A stretch of DNA of 64,000 nt from Cupriavidus campinensis (GTDB taxonomy: Bacteria > Pseudomonadota > Gammaproteobacteria > Burkholderiales > Burkholderiaceae): assembly GCF_905397395.1 (NCBI RefSeq), contig NZ_CAJPVH010000004.1, positions 62,001 through 126,000 on the forward strand. Direction: 5' to 3'. This document shows, piece by piece, positions 43,951 through 53,043 of the stretch. Within the stretch, counting starts at the first letter, position 1. Each line of letters begins with the position of its first letter. A program made the position numbers and the translations under genes. The notes beneath the pieces were generated by a model. It was not told the DNA's origin and did no database searches. It saw nothing but the letters and a program-made list of their open reading frames with translations.

Positions 43951-45243
43951 ATGCGCCACGTTCATGGAAGAGCCCGGACCACGTGGTATGTGCTGCTTGC
44001 CGTCATCCTCACGGCGGTCTTTGGCCTGCTGGCCTATAACCTGTTCGGCGGGGAGAAGCGCATCGAGCACCGGCTGGAGCGGCTCTACGCGACCGAAGAC
44101 CCGCAGTTTTCCCGGGAACTGGGCGTCCTGCTGGGGCCGCCAGTGGTTGGCGGCAACGCCTATCGCGTGCTGAAGAATGGCGACGAGATCTTCCCCGCGA
44201 TGCTCGGCGCCATTCGCGCTGCGCAGCAGACCATTACCTTCGAGTCATACATCTACTGGTCTGGCGAGATTGGCCGGGAGTTCGCGCAGGCGCTGGCCGA
44301 ACGCGCGAAGGCCGGCGTGAAGGTGCATGTCCTGCTGGACTGGGTGGGAAGCCAGAAGGTGGACGACGCCGTGCTGCACATCATGTCGGACGCCGGCGTT
44401 GCCTTGCAGCGCTATCACCCGGTGCACTGGTACACGCTTGGCAAGCTCAACAACCGTACCCACCGGAAGCTCCTGATCGTCGACGGCAGGATCGGCTTCA
44501 CCGGCGGCGTGGGCATTGCGCCGGAATGGACCGGCCACGCCCAGGACCCCCAGCATTGGCGCGACACGCATTTCCAGGTCGAAGGCCCCGTGGTGGCCCA
44601 GATGCAGTCGGTCTTCCTCGACAACTGGATCAAGGTGAGCGGCGAAGTCCCCCACGGCCCGGGGTATTTCCCGGCATTGCCGGAGGTGGGCAAGGGCATG
44701 GCGCAGATGTTCAGCAGTTCCCCCACCGGCGGCAGCGAGAACATGGCGCTGATGTACCTGCTCGCCATCACCGCCGCCACGCGCACCATTGACTTGTCGG
44801 CGGCGTACTTCGTGCCGGACGACCTGACGCGGAAGGCACTGGTCGCCGCGCTCAAGCGCGGCGTCAGGGTCCGGATCATCGTGCCGGGCGAGCATATCGA
44901 CTCGGAAACCTCCCGTTCGGCGTCGCGGGCCCAATGGGGCGAGCCGCTGGCGGCCGGCGCGCTGATCGCCGAGTACGCGCCCACGATGTATCACTGCAAG
45001 GTGATGATCGTGGACGGGTTCCTGGTGTCGGTTGGCTCGACCAACTTCGACAATCGCTCCTTCCGCCTGAACGACGAGGCCACGCTCAATATTCTCGATC
45101 GGGACTTCGCGGCCGAACAGACGCGCATATTCGAGGACGACCTGGCCTTGTCCCGGCCGATCTCGCTGGCAGCATGGTCCAACCGGCCGTGGCGCGAGAA
45201 GCTTGCCGATCGGCTGAGTTCGCTGCTGGCCTCGCAGCTATAG
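43951..45243 (+). CDS. Phospholipase D / cardiolipin synthase family protein
   Basis: 430 aa. One N-terminal membrane helix (residues about 10-30), then two HKD motifs: HRKLLIVDGRIGFTGG and HCKVMIVDGFLVSVGSTNFD, both complete. This is the ClsB/C-like layout, acting on phosphatidylglycerol or phosphatidylethanolamine at the inner membrane. ATG 43951 is preceded by AAGGAAG. It converges on the glycerol operon with 4 bp between stops, so no shared transcription is expected, though both concern glycerol phosphates. Confidence 0.9.
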   Translation: MRHVHGRARTTWYVLLAVILTAVFGLLAYNLFGGEKRIEHRLERLYATEDPQFSRELGVLLGPPVVGGNAYRVLKNGDEIFPAMLGAIRAAQQTITFESYIYWSGEIGREFAQALAERAKAGVKVHVLLDWVGSQKVDDAVLHIMSDAGVALQRYHPVHWYTLGKLNNRTHRKLLIVDGRIGFTGGVGIAPEWTGHAQDPQHWRDTHFQVEGPVVAQMQSVFLDNWIKVSGEVPHGPGYFPALPEVGKGMAQMFSSSPTGGSENMALMYLLAITAATRTIDLSAAYFVPDDLTRKALVAALKRGVRVRIIVPGEHIDSETSRSASRAQWGEPLAAGALIAEYAPTMYHCKVMIVDGFLVSVGSTNFDNRSFRLNDEATLNILDRDFAAEQTRIFEDDLALSRPISLAAWSNRPWREKLADRLSSLLASQL

Positions 45244-45247
45244 GGCT

Positions 45248-45832
45248 TCAGGACTTCAGTGTCTTGCCTTCGAGGTTCCAGAGCTTGCGGTCGCTGGTCG
45301 AGACCGCCACCGCGCCATGCGCGAGCGCGCTGCGGATGTCGGTCTCGTTGCAGACAAAGCCGGACGTGACGATGGGCGGCAGCGCCTTGCGGTCCGCCTC
45401 GGGCAGGTGGGACAGCATCGGCGCCGGCATCAGCTGCACCAGGTTGGGGTCGCTCTGCTCCAGCGCCTTCACGCTGCGTGGCCATGTCGAGCGGTCGGTC
45501 ACGAAGACCTTCTGCATTGTCACCATGCCGGCGCGGTTGGCGCGCTGGATGGTGGCCACGCGCGTGGACACCAGACTGGTCACCCCGATGTCCGCCAGGT
45601 AATCCACGCCACCCTTGTCCTGCGACAGCCCTTCGCAGCTGTCGATGTTGACGATGACGTACTTGCCGGCGCGGGTCAGCGTGGCAATCACGGGCTGCAG
45701 CTTGCGCAGCTCCACGTTCGCCACGATCGAGACTTCGGCCTCGCTGTCGACAAACGCATCGACCTGCTCCGCGCCGTAGAGCGTGGCGATGACCGGGTGG
45801 CGCGTCAGGCGGGCGCCGAGGGACCTGTCCAT
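45248..45832 (-). CDS. glpP: Glycerol-3-phosphate-responsive antiterminator GlpP family
   Basis: 194 aa. Matches GlpP, a TIM-barrel RNA-binding antiterminator known from Bacillus subtilis, where glycerol 3-phosphate lets it prevent termination in glp leader RNAs. Visible segments are 'HPVIATLYGAEQVDAFVDSE', 'VNIDSCEGLSQDKGGVDYLA', 'LMPAPMLSHLP' and 'IVTSGFVCNETDIRSALAHG'. Finding it as last gene of a glycerol operon in a betaproteobacterium suggests the same kind of feedback. It starts 4 bp after the flavoprotein stop. Confidence 0.85.
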   Translation of the reverse strand: MDRSLGARLTRHPVIATLYGAEQVDAFVDSEAEVSIVANVELRKLQPVIATLTRAGKYVIVNIDSCEGLSQDKGGVDYLADIGVTSLVSTRVATIQRANRAGMVTMQKVFVTDRSTWPRSVKALEQSDPNLVQLMPAPMLSHLPEADRKALPPIVTSGFVCNETDIRSALAHGAVAVSTSDRKLWNLEGKTLKS

Positions 45833-45836
45833 GGTG

Positions 45837-47387
45837 TTACTTCGCTTCGTGGGAAAGCACGTCGCTCAGGCCGAGCTTCCCGGGGTTGAGGATGTTCTGC
45901 GGATCGAGTGCCTGCTTGACCGCCACCAGCACCGGGAACGCCGTGTCCAGCGACGGCGCCATGTACGGCGCGCGCAGCAGCCCGATGCCATGATGGTGGC
46001 TCAGGGCCGCATTGTATTGGATCAGCACGGCGTTGGCGGCGTCCCAGGCGGCGCGATACCACCTCTGGCGGTCTTCCACGGCGACCTCGCCGCGCAGCGA
46101 AAAGTACAGGCAGGCGCCGTCCACGTAGGCGTGCGACTGGTGCGCGGAGCCGGCCAGCGTGCCGGGCACCGCGTTGATGGCGGCCACCACGTCGTCGTAG
46201 ATCGCGGGCAGGTCCGCCCACGGCCCGGACATCTCCAGCGTATCGGCGACGAAGCCGGGGCTGCGCTTGAAGCCTTCGGCGCTCTTGCCGGTCAGGTAGC
46301 GCGTGTCGAGCCAGCGTTCGAAGATGGCCTTGTCGTCGAGCTTGTCGCCCAGTTCCGCGCAGACCCGCTCGCCGATCGCCATCACCGCATCGACCATATC
46401 CCGGGCGCCTTCGTCAGCCACCAGCAGCACGTTGGTGTCCGGCAGGCCGAACTGCACGCCGCTCTCCAGGGCGTCATAGAGCCGCAGGGCCGCCGGGTTT
46501 GCGCCGCGCTGCATGATTTCCCGGCACGCCTCCAGGCCGATGGCGAAGGTCTTGAAGCCATAGGCGATGGCGCGGCCGTAGTCGGGCAGGCGGTGCAGCT
46601 TCAGCCGCACGCGCACGATCACCCCCAGCGTGCCTTCCGAGCCGATGAACAGCTGCTGCAGGTCCGGGCCCAGCGCCGCGCGCGAGTAGCCGCCCACGGT
46701 GATGAGGCGGCCGTCGGCCAGCACCACGTCCATGCCGAAGACCATGTCCTCGATCTTGCCGTAGCGTGTGGAGAGCTGCCCGGCGCCCCGGCAGGCCACC
46801 CAGCCGCCCACCGTGCTGATGGCGTATGACGACGGCCAGTGGCCCATCGTCATGCCGTATTCCTGCTGGATGGTCTGCTCGAAGATGTCGCCGAACATGC
46901 CGGCCTCGACTTCCACGATCTGGCTGTCCTTGTCGAAGCCCAGCAGCTTGTTCAACTCGCAGACGTCGAGCACGATGCCGCCGCGTACCGGCAGCGCGGC
47001 GCCGGTGACGTTGCTGCGGCCGGCGGAAACCGTGACCGGCACCGCACTGGCGTGGGCGATGCGCATCACGGCCTGCACCTGGTCCACGGTGGACACGCGC
47101 ACGATCACGCCGCGCGGCGTGGCCGGCTTGCCGCCGGTCTCGGTCATCATCGAGCCCGCCCACCAGTCGCGCGTCCACGTCACCACGTCGCCGGTGCTGG
47201 TCAGGACCGCATCCGCCACCTGGCGCAGCGCGGCCAGCGTGGCGTCGCTGAGCGGCACGGCGTCGCGCTGCAGGCCGGGGGCGTCTGGCGTCTCGGTAAT
47301 GGTGGCTGCGTAGCCCGGCGGCGTGTGCGCGCCCACGACGTAGTTGCCGCGGTTGTAACCGCGCTTGATGGCTTCCTTGCTGATCAT
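45837..47387 (-). CDS. FAD-binding oxidase, alkyl-DHAP synthase-like
   Basis: 516 aa flavoprotein of the VAO/PCMH fold. FAD segments: 'PVTVSAGRSNVTGAALPVRG', 'EVEAGMFGDIFEQTI' and 'STVGGWVACRGAGQLSTRYG'. Features shared with alkylglycerone-phosphate synthase: KIEDMVFGMDVVLADG, NPAALRLYD, ACLYFSLRG and the C-terminal triple His in LSHHHGIGLLR. In AGPS these residues act in ether-bond formation; here the operon is catabolic, so it may instead oxidise or cleave a glycerol (ether) phosphate. ATG 47387 overlaps GlpD by 4 bp and follows GGGAGAAGC. Confidence 0.85.
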   Translation of the reverse strand: MISKEAIKRGYNRGNYVVGAHTPPGYAATITETPDAPGLQRDAVPLSDATLAALRQVADAVLTSTGDVVTWTRDWWAGSMMTETGGKPATPRGVIVRVSTVDQVQAVMRIAHASAVPVTVSAGRSNVTGAALPVRGGIVLDVCELNKLLGFDKDSQIVEVEAGMFGDIFEQTIQQEYGMTMGHWPSSYAISTVGGWVACRGAGQLSTRYGKIEDMVFGMDVVLADGRLITVGGYSRAALGPDLQQLFIGSEGTLGVIVRVRLKLHRLPDYGRAIAYGFKTFAIGLEACREIMQRGANPAALRLYDALESGVQFGLPDTNVLLVADEGARDMVDAVMAIGERVCAELGDKLDDKAIFERWLDTRYLTGKSAEGFKRSPGFVADTLEMSGPWADLPAIYDDVVAAINAVPGTLAGSAHQSHAYVDGACLYFSLRGEVAVEDRQRWYRAAWDAANAVLIQYNAALSHHHGIGLLRAPYMAPSLDTAFPVLVAVKQALDPQNILNPGKLGLSDVLSHEAK

Positions 47388-49063
47388 GCTGCTTCTCCCA
47401 TGAGGACGGATTTTTCGAGTGCCACGGCGGCCAGGTAGTCGCTGACCTGCCGGGCGACGGCCGACTCGGACAATCCGAGTTCGGCCTGGAGGATCTGGCC
47501 CACGCGCGGTGCGGCGTGGGCGGAGGCATCGCGCGCCATCAGGCGGGCACGCATGCGGCGCGACAGCACGTCGTCCACGGTGCCGGCCAGCTCGTGGCGC
47601 ACCGCGTAGACGACTTCCGCTTCGGTGTGGGGCAGGCCTTCGACAATGGGCCGGCCGAGCGCGGCATCGGCCTGGAGGATGTCGCTGACAAAGCGCGCCT
47701 CCGTGCCGTACCGCTCGCCCAGGTGCGCCGACATGCCGCCTGACGCCACGATGGCCTGTGCGTCATAGCCGGCGGCGCCGAGCAGGTAGGCGCTCTTCGT
47801 GCGGCACTTGCCGCGCTTGCCGATCACGCGCTGCGCGGCGTCGATGGTCTGCTCGGCCATATGGCGCGAGGTGGTCAGCTTGCCGCCGACGATGGTCACC
47901 AGGCCGTCATCGGCAACATGGATTTCATGGTTGCGCTTGATCTCGAGCGTCTTGCCGCCCGGCGGCGCCACCAGCGGCCGGCATCCGGCGATGCTGCCCA
48001 CCACGTCTTCCGGCTGGAGGTCCGTCTTCAGCGCCGACCGTGCGCCTTCGAGCAGGAAGTCGAGTTCCTGGCGGGTGCACATCACGTTGTCGAGGTCGCC
48101 TTCGTAGTCCTCGTCAGTGGTGCCGAGGTAGGACACATTGCCCCAGCGCGTGATGGTGGCGCGGCGGCTGCGCCCCGGTACGGGAATCGTCACCGTGCAG
48201 TCGTTGCGGATCTTGAGCCAGGGAATGGCCACGTGCACGCCCTTGGCGGGGCGGATGTGCAGCGTCTTCTGTTCGCCGCGCTTGCGGCCGGTCCAGTCGC
48301 GCAGCCACACGCCGGTGGCCATGATGACCACGCCCGCACGCACGCGGATTTCCTGCTCGCCCGCGTGGACGATGGCGCCATCGACCTTGCCGTGGCCGTC
48401 GCGGGTGATCTCCATGACCTGCGCGTGGTTGGCCACGGCCGCGCCATGGAAGGCGGCGGTGCGCGCGATGTTCAGCGTCAGCCGCGCGTCATCCACCCGC
48501 GCATCGAAATACAGGAAGCCCCCGGTCAGGTGCTCCGGATTGAAGGTGGGGCAGTGCGAGAGGACCTCCGCCTTGGTCAGCTTCTGGTGCAGGATGCCTT
48601 CGCGCCAGCCGCCGGCCAGGTCGTACGTCCAGAGCAGGCTCTCGAATGCCTTGGCGAGCCGCTTGTCGAACACGCCGTCGCGCTCCATCACGGGAAACAG
48701 GAATGGCAGGCGTTGCACCAGATGGCGCGCGTTGCGGCGCAGGCGCTGGCGCTCAAGCAGGGAATGGCGCACCAGGCTCAGGTTGCCCTGCTCGATGTAG
48801 CGCAGGCCGCCGTGCACCATCTTCGACGACTTGGACGAGGTGCCCGAGGCAAAGTCGTTCTTCTCGACCAGCGCCACACGGTAGCCGCGCAGGCTGGCGT
48901 CCAGCGCCGCGTAGGCGCCGGTGACCCCGCCGCCGACGATGAGGATGTCGAAGGCCTCGCTGCCCAGGCGGTCCAGTTGCGACCGGCGGTCGAGCCGCAG
49001 CGGTTCGGTGCTGGTCATGGCGGCGCGTTCGCGGCTCGCGCTTCGGGATGGCAGACCCATCAT
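47384..49063 (-). CDS. glpD: FAD-dependent glycerol-3-phosphate dehydrogenase GlpD
   Basis: 559 aa. Oxidises glycerol 3-phosphate to DHAP at the membrane, passing electrons to ubiquinone. 'FDILIVGGGVTGAYAALDAS' (dinucleotide fold), 'FASGTSSKSSKMVHGGLRYI', 'GNVSYLGTTDEDYEGDLDNV' and a C-terminal GlpD-type helical domain are typical. ATG 49063 has AGGAG upstream but with a long spacer; an internal ATG at 49018 lacks one. Third gene of the operon, between the kinase and the AGPS-like enzyme. Confidence 0.92.
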   Translation of the reverse strand: MMGLPSRSASRERAAMTSTEPLRLDRRSQLDRLGSEAFDILIVGGGVTGAYAALDASLRGYRVALVEKNDFASGTSSKSSKMVHGGLRYIEQGNLSLVRHSLLERQRLRRNARHLVQRLPFLFPVMERDGVFDKRLAKAFESLLWTYDLAGGWREGILHQKLTKAEVLSHCPTFNPEHLTGGFLYFDARVDDARLTLNIARTAAFHGAAVANHAQVMEITRDGHGKVDGAIVHAGEQEIRVRAGVVIMATGVWLRDWTGRKRGEQKTLHIRPAKGVHVAIPWLKIRNDCTVTIPVPGRSRRATITRWGNVSYLGTTDEDYEGDLDNVMCTRQELDFLLEGARSALKTDLQPEDVVGSIAGCRPLVAPPGGKTLEIKRNHEIHVADDGLVTIVGGKLTTSRHMAEQTIDAAQRVIGKRGKCRTKSAYLLGAAGYDAQAIVASGGMSAHLGERYGTEARFVSDILQADAALGRPIVEGLPHTEAEVVYAVRHELAGTVDDVLSRRMRARLMARDASAHAAPRVGQILQAELGLSESAVARQVSDYLAAVALEKSVLMGEAA

Positions 49064-49081
49064 GTTGATCGCTTCTCCTGA

Positions 49082-50605
49082 TTAATGCGACGCAAACGCG
49101 TCCACGTGATTGAGTTCCGACGCCACGCGGGCGTGCCAGAGCGTGCGCCGCGCGGCGCGCTCGTCCTCGCCGATGGCCGGGGTAAACACGGCGTCCGGCG
49201 CAGTGGTGGTGCGGGCTTGCTGCAGGGAGTCCCACAGCAGGCCCGACGCGCCGGCCAGATAGGCGATGCCGCGCAGGCTGGCGCGGTCCGTCTCCTGCAT
49301 GCGATGGATCGGCAGGCCGGTGAGGTCGGCCTGCATCTGGAGCAGCGCGTCGCTGCCGGAGAGGCCGCCGCCCACTACGAGGCCGGAGACGGCCACGCCG
49401 GCGATGTCGCGGTTGGCCTCGATGCAGGAGGCCACGGAATGGGCGATGCCGGCGAGGATGGCGTGGGCGATCTCCGCCTGCGTGGTGGCCATCGACACGC
49501 CGTTCAGCGCGGCGCGGGCCTCGGGCTGCATCTGCGGCACGCGCAGGCCGGTGAGCGCCGGGATGAACGTGACGCCGCCCGACGAGGGCACCGTGGCCGC
49601 CAGCGCGCTGATCTGCCGGGCGTCCTGGAACCAGTGCAGTTTGTTGCAGACCCAGTTGAGCGCGGAGCCGGTGGTGGCCACGAAGGTCTCCACCGAGTAG
49701 TGGGAGACGCCCTGATGGCGCCGCGCGGTCATCGTCAGCGTGCTGTCCGATTCGCCGCTGCGCGCGGGCAGGGCGGGGCCGACCATCAGGTCCACGAAGC
49801 TGCCGGTGCCGTGCAGGCACATCGACTGCCCGGCGTCGAGGCAGCCCAGCCCGATGGCGCCGGCAAGCTGGTCGCCGGCGCAGGCGAGGATGGGCACGTC
49901 GATGCCGAGCAGGTCGGTGCGCGTGCGGCCGAAGTCATCGGCGTCCTGCCGCAACTCGGGCAGCAGCTCACGCGGAAAGTCGAGTGCATCGATCCAATCC
50001 GTGAGGTAGCGGTGCTCGCCGAGCATGTAGGCGCTGCATGACGTGGCATTCGTCGGCGTGGTCACGCAGGCGCGCTCGGTGGAGAGGTGCCAGAGCAGCC
50101 AGCTGTCCACGGTGCCAAACGCCAGGCGGCGCGCGGCCCATGCCTCGGCCACGACGGGCGTCTCGCGCAGGTGCCGTGCCGCCCACAGGTAGGGCGACCG
50201 CACGCCGGCAGGCCGGCCGACGGCGGGGCGCAGGCGCGCATCCCATGTGCCCGCCAACGCGTGCAGGTCCGGCGCGTAGCGCGTGTCCTGCCAGACCATG
50301 GCCGGCACCAGCGCGCGGCCGGTTTGCGTGTCCCACAGCACGGCCGTGGCGCGCTGCGTGGCGATGGCGAGCGCCACCACGTTGAGGTTATCGCGCGCGG
50401 CCTGCGCCAACGTGGCCCGGCACACGGCCAGCGTCTTCTCCAGCAGGACGTTGGCGTCCTGCTCGACCACGCCGGGGCGCGGTGAATCCACTTGCAGCGT
50501 GGTGTATTCCAGGCATGAGACGTGGCCATCGGCGGCCACCACGGCGGCGCGGGTGCCGGACGTGCCCTCGTCGATGGCGAGGATGACGTTCCTGTTCTGG
50601 GTCAT
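49082..50605 (-). CDS. FGGY-family glycerol kinase-like carbohydrate kinase
   Basis: 507 aa. 'VILAIDEGTSGTRAAVVAAD' (phosphate 1), 'CLHGTGSFVDLMVG', 'FVATTGSALNWVCNKLHWF' and 'SGLVVGGGLSGSDALLQMQA' are FGGY motifs arranged as in glycerol kinases. It is more divergent than housekeeping GlpK (the GARTTS-type nucleotide segment is not obvious), so the substrate could be a glycerol analogue; hence no symbol. Overlaps the MFS gene by 4 bp and lies 18 bp before GlpD. Confidence 0.85.
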   Translation of the reverse strand: MTQNRNVILAIDEGTSGTRAAVVAADGHVSCLEYTTLQVDSPRPGVVEQDANVLLEKTLAVCRATLAQAARDNLNVVALAIATQRATAVLWDTQTGRALVPAMVWQDTRYAPDLHALAGTWDARLRPAVGRPAGVRSPYLWAARHLRETPVVAEAWAARRLAFGTVDSWLLWHLSTERACVTTPTNATSCSAYMLGEHRYLTDWIDALDFPRELLPELRQDADDFGRTRTDLLGIDVPILACAGDQLAGAIGLGCLDAGQSMCLHGTGSFVDLMVGPALPARSGESDSTLTMTARRHQGVSHYSVETFVATTGSALNWVCNKLHWFQDARQISALAATVPSSGGVTFIPALTGLRVPQMQPEARAALNGVSMATTQAEIAHAILAGIAHSVASCIEANRDIAGVAVSGLVVGGGLSGSDALLQMQADLTGLPIHRMQETDRASLRGIAYLAGASGLLWDSLQQARTTTAPDAVFTPAIGEDERAARRTLWHARVASELNHVDAFASH

Positions 50606-52065
50606 GACTGCGATTTCTCGATCACGGGTTGCAGGAAGCCGGCCGCCTCGCGCGCATCGCGTGCGAACTGCGGGGCATCGGCTTCGTTGTCAGGGTTGAT
50701 GGTGGTGCGCGTGGGGTCCCAGCGGATCGTGAAGCAGATGATGCTGGCGATGAGGGGCACCACGGAGAGGATCAGGAAGGTGGTTTCCAGCCCGTACTGG
50801 GCGCGGAACAGCGGAAACACCAGCAGGCCCAGCGCCGCGCCGATGGAGCCGAGCGCGCCGATGATGCCGTTGGCGCCCGCGCGCAGTTCGCTGCGGAACG
50901 ACAGCGAGGACAGGCTCTTGCCGTTCGCGCCGGGGCCGCCCGAGTGGAACAGGATGAACAGCGACGGCACGACCACGGCGACCCACATCGGCATCTTGCC
51001 GTTGAACAGGCCGAGCACCAGCAGCATCACGAAGACGGCGGCGAAGCCGAACGCCGAGGCGCGGCGCAGCCCAAGCTTGCGGCCGATCAGCGGGGACAGG
51101 AAGCCGCCGAAGATGCCGCACACATTGAACACCAGCGCGCCGATGGTGGCGTAGACAAAGTCCTTGCCGAACAGTGCGGCGCTGATCAGCGGCAGGTACC
51201 AGCCAATCGCGAAGTACTGGATCGACTGGCCGATCTGCACCGTGGAGGCGAGGATGGTGCGGGGCAGGTAGACGCCACGGAAGATCAGCAGCACGTTGGC
51301 CAGGCCGCGACGGGCCTGGTTGGTCACGGGAACGCGCTCGGACGGCGGGGCGGCCATGAAGGCGCGGCCATAGATGCGCGTCATGGCGCGCGCGGCGGCG
51401 TCCAGCCGCTCCTTGCGGGCCAGCCAGATCGGGCTTTCGACCAGGAACAGCAGTTGCAGGACGAGGATGACGACGCCGAAGATGGCCGTGGCGGCCACCG
51501 AGTAGCGCCAGATCGTATCGCCCACATGCCACGAGTGGAACAGCAGCGCCAGCAGCAGGTTGGAACAGACTGCCGTGTACCACATGCCCTGCCAGGTATT
51601 GAGGCGGCTCTTGAGCTTGACCGGCGTGAATTCGGCCAGCACGGCCATGGCGATGGCGAAGTCGATGCCGTACGCTGCGCCGACGAAGAAGCGGCCGACC
51701 AGGATCACATCGAAGCCGGGCGCGAACACCACCAGCAGCGCGCCGACCACGGCCAGCACCTTGGCCAGGATCAGCGGGCGCACGCGGCCCCAACGGTCGG
51801 CCATCCAGCCGCCCAGCGGGTTGAAGACGATGGCGACCCACGAGGCGAACGAGGTCAGCAGCGCCACCTGCGCGGGGGCAAGCTGCAAATTGCGCGTCAT
51901 CGGCCCAAGGCCGGCGCTCAGTGCGGAATTGGAGAAAGCGTCAAGGAAGAGTCCGCCGAGGGCGAGCCACCACACCACGCCGGCGCGGCCACGTATGCCA
52001 GGACAGGAATCTATGAAGGCGATGACATCGTCGATGCCACGAAGCTTGATGGCAGAGGTTTGCAC
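50602..52065 (-). CDS. MFS transporter, sugar/polyol-importer type
   Basis: 487 aa with about twelve membrane segments. 'GGWMADRWGRVRPLILAKVL' (motif A), 'FFVGAAYGIDFAIAMAVLAE' and a long central loop place it near sugar-porter/metabolite-symporter MFS proteins. GTG 52065 is chosen because AAGGAGACCGCC precedes it; the open frame extends 16 codons further without such a site. First gene of the glycerol operon and so the probable importer of glycerol or a glycerol derivative. Confidence 0.86.
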   Translation of the reverse strand: MQTSAIKLRGIDDVIAFIDSCPGIRGRAGVVWWLALGGLFLDAFSNSALSAGLGPMTRNLQLAPAQVALLTSFASWVAIVFNPLGGWMADRWGRVRPLILAKVLAVVGALLVVFAPGFDVILVGRFFVGAAYGIDFAIAMAVLAEFTPVKLKSRLNTWQGMWYTAVCSNLLLALLFHSWHVGDTIWRYSVAATAIFGVVILVLQLLFLVESPIWLARKERLDAAARAMTRIYGRAFMAAPPSERVPVTNQARRGLANVLLIFRGVYLPRTILASTVQIGQSIQYFAIGWYLPLISAALFGKDFVYATIGALVFNVCGIFGGFLSPLIGRKLGLRRASAFGFAAVFVMLLVLGLFNGKMPMWVAVVVPSLFILFHSGGPGANGKSLSSLSFRSELRAGANGIIGALGSIGAALGLLVFPLFRAQYGLETTFLILSVVPLIASIICFTIRWDPTRTTINPDNEADAPQFARDAREAAGFLQPVIEKSQS

Positions 52066-52117
52066 GGCGGTCTCCTTTTTTTTGGTTCTGTAAGAGGCCG
52101 CAGCAAACTGCACGCGC

Positions 52118-52146
52118 TAAGAGACCATCTTACAGATGGTCTCTTA
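52118..52146. promoter_or_regulatory. 29-nt perfect palindrome upstream of the glycerol operon
   Basis: TAAGAGACCATCT (52118-52130) and AGATGGTCTCTTA (52134-52146) are perfect 13-bp arms around TAC. A further half-site, TAAGAGGCC, is at 52091-52099. The palindrome is 53-81 bp upstream of the MFS GTG start. It could be a DNA operator over the promoter or, if transcribed, a 13-bp RNA hairpin that GlpP might act on. No U-tract follows it, which argues for an operator. Confidence 0.6.
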
Positions 52147-52230
52147 TCTAGATCTGCCCGGCCAATGTATGTCGCCGGGCAGGGCATGTCAACGGGGAAA
52201 ACCCGATAGGTGGGGCGAAGCCGGGTGCGA

Positions 52231-53043
52231 CTAGCGCGCGTCGCGCGGCTTGAAGATCAGCCCCTGCTGCGCGACGCCGATGACGCCCTGCTCGTCATGC
52301 AGCGTGGTACGGGCCAGGCCGATGCCGCTTTCCTGCACCGTGGTCGTCGATTCAGCCGCGACCCATTCCCCGCGTGGCAGCCGGTGCAGGTACATCGTCA
52401 GGTCGGCATTCGCAAACGCGAAGCGATCCAGCGGCACGGCCCAGCTGATGCCATTGCCGAAGTCCGCTGCGGCCACTGCGCGTGCCGCCGCGGTCACCGG
52501 CCAGTCGGCCACCAGCGGCACCGCCAGGCGGAACCACACGGCCGCGGGGCCGGGTGCCGTGACCGTGCCGGTCGCCACGCGGCTCTCCATGGCGGTGTAG
52601 TGGAACGAGGTCTGCGGCTCCATGCCCGGGATGAGGATCGGCGTGTGGCACGCATCGGGTGGGGGGAGGGACGGGGACTGGGGGGAGGACTGGAGATCGA
52701 GCGCGCGCTCGCGGATGTAGACCGCCGTCCCGTAGACGACCGGCACGCCTTCGTGGGACAGCTCCAGGCGCACGCGCCGTACCGATCCCCCCGGCTGCGG
52801 TTCGACCACCGCGCGCAACGGTGCCACGGGCACCGGCCGCACGAATTCGAGGGTGAGGCGAACCATCGACCAACCCGGCTCATGTGCCATGGCGCGGTCC
52901 GCCATCGAGGCCAGCAAGCCGCCGGGCGCGCCGCCGTGCTGGGCGCCGGGATGCCAGGGGCCGCGTGACAGCTCGGTGGGGATGACGGTATCGCCCGAGA
53001 CTTCGAAAATGCTGTGGGGAATGGGCACAGAAGCAGTAGCCAA
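52231..53043 (-). CDS. Acyl-CoA thioesterase (double hot-dog, TesB-like)
   Basis: 270 aa. 'PWHPGAQHGGAPGGLLASMA' at residues about 24-43 marks the first hot-dog domain. A second follows with 'ISWAVPLDRFAFANADLTMY' and 'GEWVAAESTTTVQESGIGLA'. It hydrolyses acyl-CoA thioesters, substrate unknown. I chose TTG 53043 because GGAG lies 6 bases upstream and no ATG fits. Divergent from the AtoE operon across 376 bp. Confidence 0.82.
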   Translation of the reverse strand: MATASVPIPHSIFEVSGDTVIPTELSRGPWHPGAQHGGAPGGLLASMADRAMAHEPGWSMVRLTLEFVRPVPVAPLRAVVEPQPGGSVRRVRLELSHEGVPVVYGTAVYIRERALDLQSSPQSPSLPPPDACHTPILIPGMEPQTSFHYTAMESRVATGTVTAPGPAAVWFRLAVPLVADWPVTAAARAVAAADFGNGISWAVPLDRFAFANADLTMYLHRLPRGEWVAAESTTTVQESGIGLARTTLHDEQGVIGVAQQGLIFKPRDAR

